Source of the DNA: Darksidea phi
Taxonomy: Eukaryota; Ascomycota; Dothideomycetes; Pleosporales; Lentitheciaceae
Direction: 5' to 3'
NCBI GenBank assembly: GCA_030770425.1
Contig: JASJFT010000259.1
Coordinates: forward strand, 1 to 58,961
Length of the DNA stretch: 58,961 nucleotides
Positions within the stretch are counted from its first letter, which is position 1, and each line of letters starts with the position of its first letter. Below the pieces are notes generated by a model that was given only the letters and a program-made list of their open reading frames with translations, did not search any database and was not told the origin of the DNA. Positions 32,915-45,112 of the stretch are shown in pieces. The translations under genes were made by a program, and so were the position numbers.

Positions 32915-34970
32915 ATGTCACAAACGGCGCCTCAGGAACAGCAAGAGCAACTACCCACCGCAACTCCGGTCGAGGAAGCTACGTCAGCACCTCGACCTGC
33001 GCGGTCTAAGAATGGGTGTAATGCTTGCCGGTGAGGAACGCCGTCGACGCTTTTGATCTCACATTGATGGTCTCTAGGAGGAGAAAAGTCCGGTGCAACG
33101 AGCGACGACCGCGATGCGGCCACTGTGAGAGACTAAACCTGGACTGCAGCTGGAACCGACCACCAGCTCTACGAAACCAAACCGCATCTTCATCACATTT
33201 ACAGACTACTAGTAGCCCACAGAGTACAGTGCAAGCTCACTTCTCACAAGGCCTACCATCTCTTGACGGCTTTGGGATGAATGGAAATGCTTTTTTCGAC
33301 TTTTCGGGCCCGCTCGGAATGGGTACATGGGATGAAGCAATGCTCCTGAGTCCCAACTCGTGGCCTTCGGAGCCCGTGGTGACAGGAACAACCGCGTCCA
33401 TGGAGATCGTGCCTCCGCCAATCCATCAGTTAACGAGGGATCATTACTCCTCAGGCCCGCATCCACCACCTACGAGGGGCAATGGCCAGAGCATCAGCTC
33501 AATTCTAGAACGTGGTGTACCATCACAACCGGATCCAAATTCGACGTCACCCTTCTCTTCCGAAGGCCCACCTCTTGCAGTGGGGGAAGATGATTTCCTC
33601 ATCAACGCTTTTCTGCAAATGCTCATGCCACCAATCCTTACACCCGTAGAGATAGGTCCAAAGTGGGCTTCCACACGAGCCTTCTTCGGCGCAATGGCAG
33701 CGCACTCTACCATGGTGAGGTCGGCGATCATGGCTTTTGCCGCGATGCAGATGCAAAGAAGCGGATCGGGGGATGAGACGAAAAGAGACTGGCTGCCGCT
33801 GTACGATAATGCCATGAGACAGCTATCGAATGTTCTAATGAAAAGGAGGAGAGGAGAGGAGCAGGGCAAAGATAGTCTCAAGTTCATCTTAGCTTCTATA
33901 TTTCTACTCACGTACACCGACGTAAGTTTATCCCGGACCGCAAATTCAATAGGCGGAATGACCGAATCTGGCTCCAAGCTGCAATTCTAGTGGCCGTTTC
34001 GACTTATCTTCAGAAACATCTTTGAATTTTAGCCGTCAGCATCGTATCTTACATTCTGTAGCTACTTACTGAGTCGTTACCTCGGGCGCATGCGAACCTC
34101 CGCGAAGCCTACACTCTCATCCAGAACGCCAACAAGGACGCCTTCTCTGTTCCAGAACGGCGTCTCATATCCTGGCTTCGCCTACTCGACGCACGCGCCG
34201 TATCAACGGCCGGCGGAGAAGGTCTCTTCCTCGCCGACCCAGACGAAACGCTCTTCGATGCTTCCCCTGCAGCTAATCCCGCATCGGAACTAGAAACACT
34301 CGACATGGAGATTGAGGAGATTTTGTTCGATGTACTCTACCATCCGGGGGTTATTTTCTATCAAAAGGTGCAGTCTTTCGTTGGACGAATCACGCGCATC
34401 GATCCGTGGCACCGAAGCCGTGGAACTGTTCAAGATGAGACAGATGTGATGGCTGTAGCAGCACAAATCTCGCAAGATCTTCACGCACTGTACGGTCAGC
34501 GACCGGCACTCATGGACCATGCCGTCGCCGGAAACCTCACGGAGAAGCACCTCGCTAAGAATCTAGCATCTGCTCTAACACGCAGCTTCCGCACCTACCT
34601 CGCCAACTACTACGCTTCCTTCCTCCATCTCCACCGCGTCGCCTACGCCCAATATCCCACGACGAAAGATGTCAACACCGCCATTGCAAATATCAAGCGG
34701 CTTGCGCACCTCATGGCACAGACGGACGAAGCGTTACCTGTCAATCTTCTTTGGCCACTCTTGATGTGGGGTTGCGAAGAAGATAACTTAGACGAAAGGA
34801 GGTGGATCATTGAAAGTATTAGGGGATTGGAGAGCATTGCAACGAACGCGAAGGCTACGGCGGATCTGTTGGAGGAAGTACAACGGAGACAGGATGAGGG
34901 CAAGAGAAGAGTTGATGTAAGAAGTGTGAGCCAGGAGTTTTTTGCGAATCATCATTTTGCGATTGTGTAA
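32915..34970 (+). CDS. Zn2Cys6 transcription factor (Fungal_trans_2 type)
   Basis: Predicted 622 residues in three exons: 32915-33030, 33078-33921 and 34062-34970, with introns of 47 and 140 nt. The first intron falls inside the zinc cluster, a frequent position in this family. Joining gives 'NGCNACRRRKVRCNERRPRC' followed by 'GHCERLNLDC', that is CX2CX6CX6CX2CX6C at about residues 36-63. A long Ser/Pro-rich linker follows, then the helical regulatory domain with 'LINAFLQMLMPPILTPVEIG', 'SAIMAFAAMQMQ', 'FILASIFLLTYTD' and 'LPRAHANLREAYTLIQNANK'. A nuclear DNA-binding regulator; the target is unknown, but the nearest intact neighbour is the secreted GH43 gene. The 140-nt intron is long for this window and could hide a mini-exon. 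Confidence 0.85.
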
Positions 34971-35234
34971 GAATAATCACCGATAGGATACTGGAGCACG
35001 GGACCATGGAGTATTGCTGGTATGCACCCATTTTGTAATCCGAAGGTATGATCCATTTGAATAGCCAGACATCAAATGACACTCTGGGACAATCGCCCCG
35101 CGACTATGTCGTTACGGTACACCATCTAAACGCCTCTAGTAGAATACCTAGACCAACAGCTCATTCAGTCGGAGGCGCCTACTCAGTACGATACCATAGC
35201 TAGATTGTCATGGGTTGTACCGGCCTACTGTAAC

Positions 35235-36878
35235 TCATAGTTTTTCCATCGTAAAGCTCTTCACCGCAATCTGCCCACCCAAGGCCTTCGTCGCAAAATT
35301 AAACACTGCATAACGGTACCCCGTGAAGAATTGCCATGCGTTCGTCATCGGGAACGCGGACCCCAATTGCGACCATTTGCTTCCATCAGTGCTATACCAG
35401 AACGTCGTCGTTCTCTGTGTCGAGGAGCCAAACGCAGGCGTGATATCGGCTTGTACTCGCAACCATATATCTGTGGTTGTAGAAGGGAGGGTCGGTCCCG
35501 TAGCTGCAACTGTGCCGGTTGCGTTTGTGCCCCAATTTGAGTTCAGACTAAGATTGTTCACCATGACGAGTTTGGCTGAGGTACCTTCCCTGTGGACTCC
35601 GATGTAGGCGGCGATGTCGCGGAAGAGCGCCGCTCCCGACCGATCTCCGTCTTTCATTTGGCTGATGTCGAGCCTAAAGGTACCGGATGACTTGGGGCCG
35701 ATGATGCGATGTGTAAGAGTGTTTCGGGCTGTGAAAAGGTCATTGGTAACGGTCGCTGTTTGGAGAAGCAGGCCGCCGGAACCGCCTGCTAGTTTGAATT
35801 TGCTGGTGTCGGGATTGTGATTCCACTCCCACTCGTGACTCAGCGAAGTCGCTTGGAAGTTGTCGGTGCCGACTAGTGGTGGAACGGTTTTATCGGTTTG
35901 AACAGGGAAAGGGTACGTCTTTCCCCAGGAATTGCCATCTTTGACGACTTGCGGCCAGCCATCACCGCTCCATGTAATAGGCGCGATCACCGGAATGCGT
36001 CCGCCGGGATACGAGTCCAAGAATGCGACATAGTACCACTTCCCATCCTTCGTGTCCACGATTCCGCCCTGATGCGCAAAGCCAGCGCTAGACAGTGGTC
36101 CAGATATGCTCGCTACGAGAACTCGCTTCTCGTATGGGCCCCAAGGACTCTTGCTCTTCAAAACCCACTCCTCGCTCGCGGGCTTCGTCACGAAGATATA
36201 GTAGTTTCCATTGATCTTGTACATGCGCGATCCTTCAATGTAGTCCGACGAACTGTAAACTTGCTGCGATTTGGCTTCGGCCGTACCCTCTTTGTTCAAC
36301 TGCGCAACCATGATTTTCGAGCTGCCGTACGCCACATACATGGTGTCGTCATCGTCGACTAGCATACCGCAATCGTAGTAGCATTTCGAGATCGTCGCCG
36401 CAGCTTTCCAGTTCCAGTTTGATACTTCACCGCCATTCTTGCCTGCTCCTGTTCCACTAGCGGTCCAGACGTACGTCCTGCTCGAATCAACGCAGCCTAT
36501 CCAATGGAAGGTATCGGTCGAATTGCGGTACCGAAGACTACTGGCCCAGATACCCTTGACATAAGCCCGGTCTGTTGCGCTGTTTAGATTGTACTTGTTA
36601 CCAAAGTTAAGAGTAGGCACGCTGTGGCTGACCGGGGTCCAGTTGACGAGGTCGTAGGATTTGAGAACTGGAGCGCCAGGAGAGAAGGCAAAAGTCGATG
36701 AAGTGTAGTAAAATACGTCGCCGACGCGGATCACCTCAACATCAGGGTAGTCTTCCCATAATGGTGGGTTCGTGAAGGTGGTCGCTCGCTCCTCGAGGGC
36801 GTTAGCGGCAAGCGGACTCGCTACACCCAGGCTTAAGGTAGAGACAAAGAGCGCCAGAAACGCGCCCGAAAGATGCAT
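35235..36878 (-). CDS. Secreted glycoside hydrolase family 43 (beta-xylosidase/arabinofuranosidase type)
   Basis: Single-exon, predicted 547 residues. I start at the ATG that gives a clean signal peptide ('MHLSGAFLALFVSTLSLGVA'); an ATG nine codons upstream is also open. The five-bladed beta-propeller has its expected acids: general base Asp46 in 'YPDVEVIRVGD', pKa-modulating Asp169 in 'YYDCGMLVDDDD' and general acid Glu215 in 'YIEGSRMYKINGNYY'. From about residue 340 a beta-sandwich C-terminal domain follows, as in GH43 xylosidases ('TFRLDISQMKDGDRSGAALF', 'YSTDGSKWSQLG'). It hydrolyses arabinoxylan-type substrates by family. Secretion and the neighbouring regulator fit plant cell-wall breakdown. 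Confidence 0.92.
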   Translation of the reverse strand: MHLSGAFLALFVSTLSLGVASPLAANALEERATTFTNPPLWEDYPDVEVIRVGDVFYYTSSTFAFSPGAPVLKSYDLVNWTPVSHSVPTLNFGNKYNLNSATDRAYVKGIWASSLRYRNSTDTFHWIGCVDSSRTYVWTASGTGAGKNGGEVSNWNWKAAATISKCYYDCGMLVDDDDTMYVAYGSSKIMVAQLNKEGTAEAKSQQVYSSSDYIEGSRMYKINGNYYIFVTKPASEEWVLKSKSPWGPYEKRVLVASISGPLSSAGFAHQGGIVDTKDGKWYYVAFLDSYPGGRIPVIAPITWSGDGWPQVVKDGNSWGKTYPFPVQTDKTVPPLVGTDNFQATSLSHEWEWNHNPDTSKFKLAGGSGGLLLQTATVTNDLFTARNTLTHRIIGPKSSGTFRLDISQMKDGDRSGAALFRDIAAYIGVHREGTSAKLVMVNNLSLNSNWGTNATGTVAATGPTLPSTTTDIWLRVQADITPAFGSSTQRTTTFWYSTDGSKWSQLGSAFPMTNAWQFFTGYRYAVFNFATKALGGQIAVKSFTMEKL

Positions 36879-38056
36879 CTTATATTGAGACTGAATTTTG
36901 AACAAGCTTTAGACGCGTATCGCTCTTTCTTGCTCTGACTGATTGCATCGGCTTATATGCAGAGGCGGTAGTCGTGCCAAGATAGTTGACGATGCGGGCG
37001 GGGGAAAGAGAATTCGTCCAGAGAAATACTTATTGCATAAACGCAATCCTGAAGCGCCATTGGCACAAAATCGTGCAACATGTAGGATAAATTCGCAAAC
37101 TAGGGGTTTTGTTTCCCCAGATTAGCCGCCGGAGTCAAACACCTTTAGCAGAACAAGAACGTGATACAAGAACGAAATGAGATAAAACGAACTGGTATAA
37201 GAAATCATTCGGCAAAGCTTACTCAGAACAATAACCCTACTCTCTTTACTCCCTGCGTTCAATATCCGGCCTGCACAGCTTATGCCTCTTCACGTCATCG
37301 TTCCTCAAAGCGAAAGCTCGCTGGTCAATATAGTTTCGGAGGCACATATTGGCCTTCTAGCTAATAAAACGAATGCGCAAGGTCGCGTGACTGCTCTCCT
37401 GGAAGTTCTGCGTTCGGCTTGTAATATTTCACGGACGGGTCGAGGCGAGTCACTGAGATGGGCTGTGATAGCGCCGATGACAGTGCTTAATAATTGCGCT
37501 TGAACCCAGGGAGCCTTCTTTGGATGGCTAGGTCGCGAACCGGGAGCGTAAATTAATCAAATGTTGGAGCTCTGCGAAGGTTGGACCGTTTGCCATTGGC
37601 GATGTGTACGCTTCAGAACGAACATTTCTTGAGCGTTGCATTCGAGGTGATCGACTTTGTGTTTAGTAGCCAAATAGAACTGGTTTGCTACCAGACAGGG
37701 ATTGGGCTTGGTGATGACCAAATTTTGATTGCCATGACGTCATAGCCACAGTGAGCGCTGCGTCTCGGTGTCCGTTAGTCAATTGGCGTATGAAGCGGAC
37801 GTTTGCATGCGATAAACTGCGTTGTTGCTAATAGTTGGCTCTCCCCGATCTTCTCTTTTTTGAAGTTACAGAAATCCCAATTAAGCTCCCTCCTTACGTG
37901 GTGGCGAGAAGCAGTTGACCCGGTTGCGGTGAGAAGCCCGCCGGGCCGAGAAATATATAGGGCACTTTATCTTCAACCAAACTAAGAATCTATACGTATA
38001 TTGAGTTCTACTAGAGTTTTATATGGGCCCTGCGCTATAACTATAGCTATCTCTAT
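36879..38056. other. GH43 upstream region
   Basis: About 1.2 kb without a recognised gene. It holds the GH43 promoter; a 'ttatatgc' run at 36953 may be TATA-like. The sequence becomes AT-richer towards the repeat at 38057. Short open frames here have no domain support. Confidence 0.4.
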
Positions 38057-38375
38057 CGAATGAGTAGTAGCTGTCGCGTCGTCAAACTGGCGGAATAACC
38101 CAAAAAGGTGATAGAGAGAAGTATTTCATCTCGAATACCTTGAAACGCGAAAGGCTGTTAATACCAAAGGAGGTTATTATGGTCGAAGCCTGAGACTTTA
38201 TGGCATAACTACGAGGGCAACGGCCCAGCCTCATGACAGAGCGCAGCGCGGCCGTAGCACACCATCCCAAGCCTCATAGAAGAGGGCGTGGCGAATACTA
38301 TAATATTGAACGGTAGTGAAGGTAGCCTACCAGCCTCAAGAGCAGCCACGAACATGATCGGCTACCTACTCAACC
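38057..38375 (-). repeat. Dispersed ~310-bp repeat, copy 2
   Basis: Inverse copy of 11291-11596. The ends match at 'cgaatgagtag' (38057) and 'tacctactcaac' (38375), with substitutions and small indels between. The TIRs that bound copy 1 are absent here, so this copy is the core repeat alone, consistent with a solo LTR or a MITE core. Confidence 0.6.
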
Positions 38376-40314
38376 TCCCGTATAGAATTCCTTGTCAGCA
38401 GAGCTTTGCATTCCATCCTCCATCCTCCGTCCTCATGTCTTATCAATCATTCCGCCTATCCGCGCAGCTAGCTCTTCAACCAGTGACATCGCTCACCTCC
38501 ATCTCTCAACTCCACAAGCGCCCGCAGGGCCATCTCAAAAAGCCAATTCGCAAGTCGTCCGCCGCGTACTGTCGACTGAACGTCCCATAACTTCCAACGC
38601 AGCCACACAACTGGAGCGCGGCATCCACTCCACTTACAAACAAAGCTTTGGACTACACCAATAGTCCTTCCAGTGATTTCGTAATCATTTCTATACATTT
38701 CAGTCCTTGTATTTAAGAGCTTCATTCTTTTTTTTGTAGTGTAAACAAGTTCTTTAATCACAAGCTCTTACTACTCTTACTGCTTATAAAACAGTTTTGG
38801 CTTAGGCCGTTGGGTAAACTCTTTTGTGTGCTCTAATTCGGTCTTACTAAGCAACCAAGTATAGGGAGGGAGTACTCGGTGTCCTTGTGTGCAGGCTCTC
38901 GACACCTGGCCATTTCGTGGAAACGTCCCATGGCTGCTGGTCCTGATCGGGGCTTGGCGGTTCCGCCTTTCGGCCTTCGAGACGACCTGAGTAGTACGCG
39001 ACAATCGTGTGTCTGAAGGGCCACCGCGCCTGTTCACGCTGTCGAACGCGCGAATTGTGTAAAATGATACGATCAACGCTTTTGTGTAACTCGGGTAGAG
39101 GGCTGTACCTGTTTATGTAATTTTTGGATTTTAGCTTTATACCCCTGTCTATTAAAAAACAATAATAATAAAACAGTTTATTTGGATCTTAGAGCCTTGC
39201 ATCTACTATGGCGTGCAAATTCATGCAATGTTGTCACGCGGGTTAGTACCTAATAATTAACAATCACCCATTCTGGTTAGTGCGAAATCGCCTCACATGT
39301 CTTCCCTGCGTAATTACTCATAATCTATAGCTGTGAGAGCTGTGGCAGTGCTGAGGGTTTCCCTTCCTACAGAGGCTCAAAATATATCCATGTCTGATTC
39401 TGGAAAAGTAATCGGGGCTAGGTTGATGACCGTTATAACATCGTTCAAATAGCATCTGCTTCATCACAATAATTATTAACTTTGCGTGTATAAGTACACT
39501 AGAATCATCATCTTGTTCTCAATTATGACCAATTTCCTAACAGTACAACATCTCGCCCTTTGCTACCCTTACACGACGCTCCCGCTCGGTTGTGCGAGGG
39601 GACCTCGTAGCGCACGAAACGGAGGGTGCAGGATTGCGCAGCGTCATATAGGGCAAGTTGGCCCATTAAGACTTCGCCTAGCTGCGCCCGTGCACTCTTC
39701 TGGCTCTTAAGCCAGCCCTGCCCTGCCCTACCCATCTCACTCTTCGCAAAATGACGCATGGATATATACCAGCAGCAAATGCGTTCGAACATGCGATGCT
39801 TGTATGACAATATAAAGTAATCACATGTACATAAATCTCGATATACTTGATCATATCACGATAAGGCTGTTCATTCAGAGGAGCATATGATCGAGGTACT
39901 TCCTTTCTACTTTATTCCAAGCTTCTGGCTTGCTTCTTTGGACGGCTAAGCTTTCAGCTTTCAGCGGGAAACTAATCAGGCAACTCGTGCCGCGAGTGGA
40001 GATGTTCCACTACCGCCTTCATCTGTCGGAAGAAGCGGATCATAAACTGTCTGCATGTTTGGCTTTGGCCATCCAGATTTGACGTACCAAATTGAACTCC
40101 CCTGTGTTCTTCTCCGTGCGTTCAGTCGGCAGTTCGGAAGCGTGCTTTCGCCGTGTAAGAAAGATAAGATAGGGTATATTGCCTACTTCTTGGCGAAAAC
40201 ATTCAGCTCTAGACCTTATTGCAAACCCTCACACAGCTTAAATCAAGGCAGAAAAGTATCTCAAGAAACTACACCTGCTGTTTGCTACCTACTCGACTTA
40301 TTCTGTCGACCAAG
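38376..40314. other. Gene-poor stretch before GH12
   Basis: About 1.9 kb with no confident gene. Around 38780-39080 the sequence is open in several frames and cysteine-rich in one ('CLKGHRACSRCRTRELCK'), and is followed by an AT-rich end with an (AAT)-like run at 39155-39172. This might be a decayed non-LTR element, but no motif confirms it. The last 200 bp are the GH12 promoter. Confidence 0.3.
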
Positions 40315-40754
<440 letters not shown>

Positions 40755-42231
40755 CTATAATAATAAAACTTAACGTAAATTAGCTTTATAAGAAAATAAG
40801 ATAAACTAAGATAAAAATAATTTAAACTAAATATAAGATAAGAATAAATATTAAATTATTAAGAAAACTACTTAATAAGATATATTAATAAAATATTCGT
40901 TATAAAAAAATTATTAGAAATATAATATAATACTATTTAATTTAGATTTATATAGTAGGAGTCTCTTTAGAAGGTCCGTACGAAATATAGTAGGAGTTTA
41001 TATATAGTAGAGGTACTATATCTATACCTTATATACGATAATAGAGCTGTAGAGCTATATATAGTACTATCGATCGTAAGCGACGAGGTAATATTTCGAA
41101 TATTAAGGCGCTGGACGAGAAATAATATATAATACCGAACTATAGAGCCTAGTTAGGAGACTAATAGCGGTAGTAAGGAGTTAGCGTACTAATACTACTA
41201 CCTATAGTATAAAAATTGCCCGCGATAATACTAGTATCCTACTTACTATATCTATCTCTTATCCTTAGCTAGCTTTCTTATATCTATCTCTTATCTTTAG
41301 CTAGCTTCCTTACTATATATCCTTAGTCTTCTAGTAACGGCGAGAGTAGTAGTACTAATATACCCTCTTCCTTAAACTTACTATTAATACCTACTAACTA
41401 TATATCTTCGCCAACGATCGTTCGCCTAGTCCTTTAGTAGGACCTTTAGTAGGAGGAACTAGAGTAGAATAGGCTATTCGAGTATAGTACTCTAAACCTT
41501 TTAAATATTACGGCGGAGTATCCCCGGCGCTATAAGTAGGAGGTATTGTTAATAGGGCTCCTCGATTATAACAACTATTAGTATAAAACTAACTATACGT
41601 TAGATATATTCGAGGGAACGAGTGGTAACAGGATTCTTGTATAGCTATTAGTAGTTACCTATATTATATTCCTATCCGAGGCCCTATATAACGAGGATAG
41701 GCGTTTCGTCTAGAGGTAGCTATACCGTCTACGTAGGCTAGAGGAAAAGCTTATATAGGGAAGACGGTTAAGGGAGGAGGAATTGGCCTTCTTAAGAGGC
41801 TATCGAGGGAGCGAATACCTAACGTAGAAGATGGAGCTAGTATCCATAGTAGATACGATACGAACGATAGCGTAGGGGATTAAATACGGAGGAACCGGTA
41901 GGGATAGGTAGGAGTAGGGGGTTCGGCGTTATCGGCGCGTTTAACTATCTACATATATTATTAGTAAATTAGGAGCTGTTATTATCGTATAGTTGCTGCC
42001 TATTGCGTGAGATGTCGAAACATTGAAACACAACAAGGTCATTAGAATCACGAAAAACACAGCCAGCCCAGGAGCCAACGTAACGTCACGCCGGGTAGTG
42101 GCCCAAGCTCCTAGGGGAGGGGATATTAGAATACTATATAATGTAATATACGTTGTATAAGTATTCTATATTAGCTTATACTAGTAGTATACATATTTTA
42201 TACTCTCTCTATCCTTTATAATCTCTATAGC
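40755..42231. mobile_element. RIP-mutated retroelement, left part of the GH12 insert
   Basis: AT-rich and TpA-saturated at its left edge, then mixed. Its right end (42049-42123) matches the last 75 bp of the window in inverse orientation and ends in a purine run ('gggga'), like a polypurine tract before a 3' LTR. An AT-rich LTR-like stretch follows ('tattagaatac', TG changed to TA) up to about 42231. No readable protein. Confidence 0.6.
42049..42123 (+). repeat. 75-bp repeat with polypurine tract, copy 1
   Basis: Starts 'cacgaaaaacacagccagcc' and ends in a purine-rich run. It is the reverse complement of 58887-58961 with very few differences. It is GC-richer than its surroundings and hardly affected by RIP. 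Confidence 0.8.
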
Positions 42232-42450
42232 TGTTATGGGCTAGGCTTTGCCTAGCCCTAGTTAGCGTCACGCGTGGCCGGCTGCTAGGCGAGCGAGCAG
42301 GGCCTTCCACCTATATAGCTAGTTGTTCTGAGAGATTCGTTGATCAGAACAATACGTATCCTTTTGGCGCGGTTGCGCGAAGGATAGCCTGGCTGGCTGA
42401 TGGCAGGAGCGCTAGCTACGCTTGAGTACCCCTGGTACCAGCCCATTACA
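42232..42450. mobile_element. Hairpin-rich LTR/MITE-like element
   Basis: 219 bp beginning TGTTATGGGCT and ending AGCCCATTACA, so the ends are an 11-bp inverted repeat with one mismatch and have TG...CA termini. Inside are a perfect stem GGGCTAGGC-ttt-GCCTAGCCC (42239-42259), a stem TTGTTCTGA...TCAGAACAA near 42321-42350 and a stem TATCCTT...AAGGATA near 42356-42387. No target duplication is evident. It may be a solo LTR or a small foldback transposon. Confidence 0.5.
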
Positions 42451-43690
42451 TTAAGGAAAAGGATCGAATCCGTATAATCTTTAAAGCTTAATAACTCTAC
42501 TAATGCTAGGCCTAATTAGGATTTTTTTTTTTAGCTTATTTTAAAGAAAAAATTAGTACTATAATTCTATTAAAGAATTTCCTAATTAGGACTCGCGCCT
42601 AGGCCGCTATAGCCGAATCTATTCCGAATCTATTCCGAACGTGGCAGGCCTACCAGGGCCATGCAATTTGGCGACTGGTCGTGGAATGTCGTGGAGTGTC
42701 GTGGAGTAACATTGAGTAGCCTTGAGTTAACATTGAGTAACGTTGGGAGCGTTGGGGGCATGGAACGACCTGCTATAGCCATGGAACGCTCGTTCCCTTC
42801 CTACCATTTCTACTTCCTTAGCCTAGAACTTTTGCCGATATAGTAGGCGCGTTATCTATTCTATTACGACGCGGCCGCGTGATTGATACTCTAAAGCGAT
42901 TTCTATAGCGTAATATAATAGTTGAACCCTCTATAACTCTCTACCAGAATATCTCGTAATAATAGCTATTATATAAGGCTCTGTAGCCTTATATTCTATT
43001 GTTGTTTTGGTATTGGGAGCGGGCGTTACGCTACCCTGGGCGTTACGCCACCAACCTCGGTATCTATGCCGCGCCGTATGGGCGCATGCCGCGTATCTAA
43101 AGGGCTCTAGACGAAATATTGAGTTATATATCCATAATCACGATACTAGGAAATAGGCCTGTATATATATATGTATACAAATTTATAGCTTTAAGTTGGG
43201 TGGTGGTATATACGATTTTCCCGCTACTACCTTGGCGGAACAAACTTTTGACGGGGGCTGTATAGTACAAATTGGCCGGAGCTGCCGAGCTTAGCGACGG
43301 CCATTACATTACACAACAATACCCCACGATAACGAATATGTAACTACAAATTTTGAAGCAATGTCCTCAAGGATGGGTTGGTTCGAGCTACTTATGTGGC
43401 CATCGGTTATAAATTTTCCTGTTCCTCGGTATAAACAACATCAGCCGCAAATCCGTTAGTGTTTCCGGTGGTGCATTAGGCTTCGTAGTTTTTGAGAGCT
43501 TGGACATGTGCTCCTATGTGGCTGATGCCGTCTGAGACCGTAGGTAGGTCAATTGAGCACGCTTTTGACTCGCTCATGGGGAAATGGTCAGAGATACTGC
43601 ATCTGCAATCAAGTGTTCATTTATCATCTATACTACTGTATCGCCGTATAGTATGTACCGCTTCACGCTACGCAAATATTCGTTCCAGCT
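42451..43690. other. Non-coding middle of the insert
   Basis: Mixed-composition DNA with no supported gene. It contains a duplicated palindromic motif 'cctaattagga' (42509 and 42581), a 10-bp-period array at 42678-42757, and two copies of 'gggcgttacg' (43022 and 43039). It probably consists of transposon debris. Confidence 0.35.
42678..42757. repeat. Degenerate 10-bp-period array
   Basis: Successive units gtcgtggaat, gtcgtggagt, gtcgtggagt, aacattgagt, agccttgagt and further variants such as aacgttggga run through about 80 bp, keeping a ttgagt/tggagt core every 10-11 bases. Confidence 0.6.
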
Positions 43691-45112
43691 CTACATTGAC
43701 AACATGGCCGGGTCAATGATTTCATACCCAGGACCGTCGCTATGAGAATCCAACTCTGCCCACTCATATCCTGCGAAGGTATCAGTGGTCGGGTCCTTCA
43801 TGAGTCCGGCCATGATATCCACTGGAGCGAAAGTCGGATCGAGGCTCGAAACCGTCGTTGCAGAGCAAGGCGTTTCGGAGAAGAGGGAAGTCATCGGCGA
43901 CTGGGTACTCCCGAGATCCGAACAGTCGAGGAATTGCCCACAGTCGATCGTAGACAACGGCAGGCAGAGGCGTGACGTGTTCGACGGGAAGTGACCCCCC
44001 CGGTAAGACGCGGTTGCAGGGCCTGGTGGATTCTCGGCCCCGGCAAGCGACATGTCGCTTTGGAGAACGGTAGGAAGATTACTCGACATTCCGGCATTTC
44101 CGTTCTGTCCCACGTGTCGGCTCATCGTACCAAAGTCAGTAGCTTGCCCACGAACGTCCCCAACCTTCACTTGAATCTTTTGGGCCTGAAGTTTGTTGAA
44201 CAGTGGCCCACCCAAGTAGACTTCGACATCAGCGAACGGGCCGTTGCCCTTCCAAATGAGCAGGCTAACGGGCATCGGAGAAATCGCAGGATCGAAGGCT
44301 TTTATGGATAATACGACATACTTCTCGGGATCGCAAATGGGGCCAGCTGGGGTTTGATACCATTGGCCTTGTCGCTGTGATGGAGTCGTCTCATGGATTA
44401 TCACGTCGGAGTGACTACCCGCCAGGAGATTCGCAGCCCGCTCAGTGATACAAGAGTATTGGGCCCCGTCATCGACAATGGCGCAGAACGGTTCGGTCGG
44501 CGAGTTTGCCCCAAGATCGACTGCGATTATCGTTCGTCCGGAAAGCTGGCTCGGAGACGAGTCTGAGGCCGTCAGAGTCGCTCTGTCCAGGTCGGTATTC
44601 ATGTTCTGCGGCCGGGTGGAGGGATTGAAAGCGTTGCCTGCATAGGATCCTTGATTCGAGGGTTCGAAGCCGCTGTTGTCATCCCCAACCACTCCCGATC
44701 CCTCTGGCATTGGCCCATACCCAGAGGGCTTCATAGTGGCTACGTTATGCAGGGCATTGTATGGGAATGCCGCATGATGAACGGAGACCATGTTGCCAGG
44801 AAGGGCAGCACTGGGACCCGGCTTGAGTACTCGCACAATGATCTCCACTATATCATCAGGAGGCATGTCGGGAGGAAAGACCGGAGCGACCAGTCGCACA
44901 ATTGTCGCCGCCAGAGTACGGTTTCCTTCTGCTTGTTTCATGGTCTCCGGTAGCATTTTCTCCTCACGTTTGGGCTGGATGGGCGTGTAGGGCCCCGTGG
45001 GAGGCTTGCGACACCGGGCCGGCTTGGAGATTTTTGACATGGCGGCCGCGTTTTTGGACAGGTGTTGATATCTCTCATAGTTAGATTTATGCCGTCTTTT
45101 GTGGTGCTCCAC
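43691..45112 (-). CDS. Hypothetical protein with retropepsin-like fold segment
   Basis: Uninterrupted 473-codon frame. The N-terminus is basic ('MEHHKRRHKSNYERYQHLSK') and a second ATG lies 24 codons in. Residues about 203-310 look like a retroviral-type aspartic protease: 'PFCAIVDDGAQYSCITERAA' places D-D-G-A at 214-217 where DTGA/DSGA is usual, and 'DVEVYLGGPLFNKL' at about 295-308 matches the 'ilG.pfl' strand near the fold's end. The rest is low-complexity or unrecognised, and no gag, RT or integrase adjoins. It could be a domesticated protease-fold gene or a retroelement relic. Its open frame inside a RIP-marked insert argues for recent arrival or selection. It is divergent from the HET-like ORF. 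Confidence 0.55.
   Translation of the reverse strand: MEHHKRRHKSNYERYQHLSKNAAAMSKISKPARCRKPPTGPYTPIQPKREEKMLPETMKQAEGNRTLAATIVRLVAPVFPPDMPPDDIVEIIVRVLKPGPSAALPGNMVSVHHAAFPYNALHNVATMKPSGYGPMPEGSGVVGDDNSGFEPSNQGSYAGNAFNPSTRPQNMNTDLDRATLTASDSSPSQLSGRTIIAVDLGANSPTEPFCAIVDDGAQYSCITERAANLLAGSHSDVIIHETTPSQRQGQWYQTPAGPICDPEKYVVLSIKAFDPAISPMPVSLLIWKGNGPFADVEVYLGGPLFNKLQAQKIQVKVGDVRGQATDFGTMSRHVGQNGNAGMSSNLPTVLQSDMSLAGAENPPGPATASYRGGHFPSNTSRLCLPLSTIDCGQFLDCSDLGSTQSPMTSLFSETPCSATTVSSLDPTFAPVDIMAGLMKDPTTDTFAGYEWAELDSHSDGPGYEIIDPAMLSM

Noticed and set aside
38392..38664. 90-codon open frame after the second dispersed repeat
   Set aside because: Composition looks like a possible mitochondrial presequence, but two overlapping frames are equally open and no conserved motif appears.
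38777..39076. Possible decayed LINE (Cys-rich frame followed by an AAT-rich end)
   Set aside because: No reverse transcriptase, endonuclease or RNase H motif could be read, so only noted as an intergenic observation.
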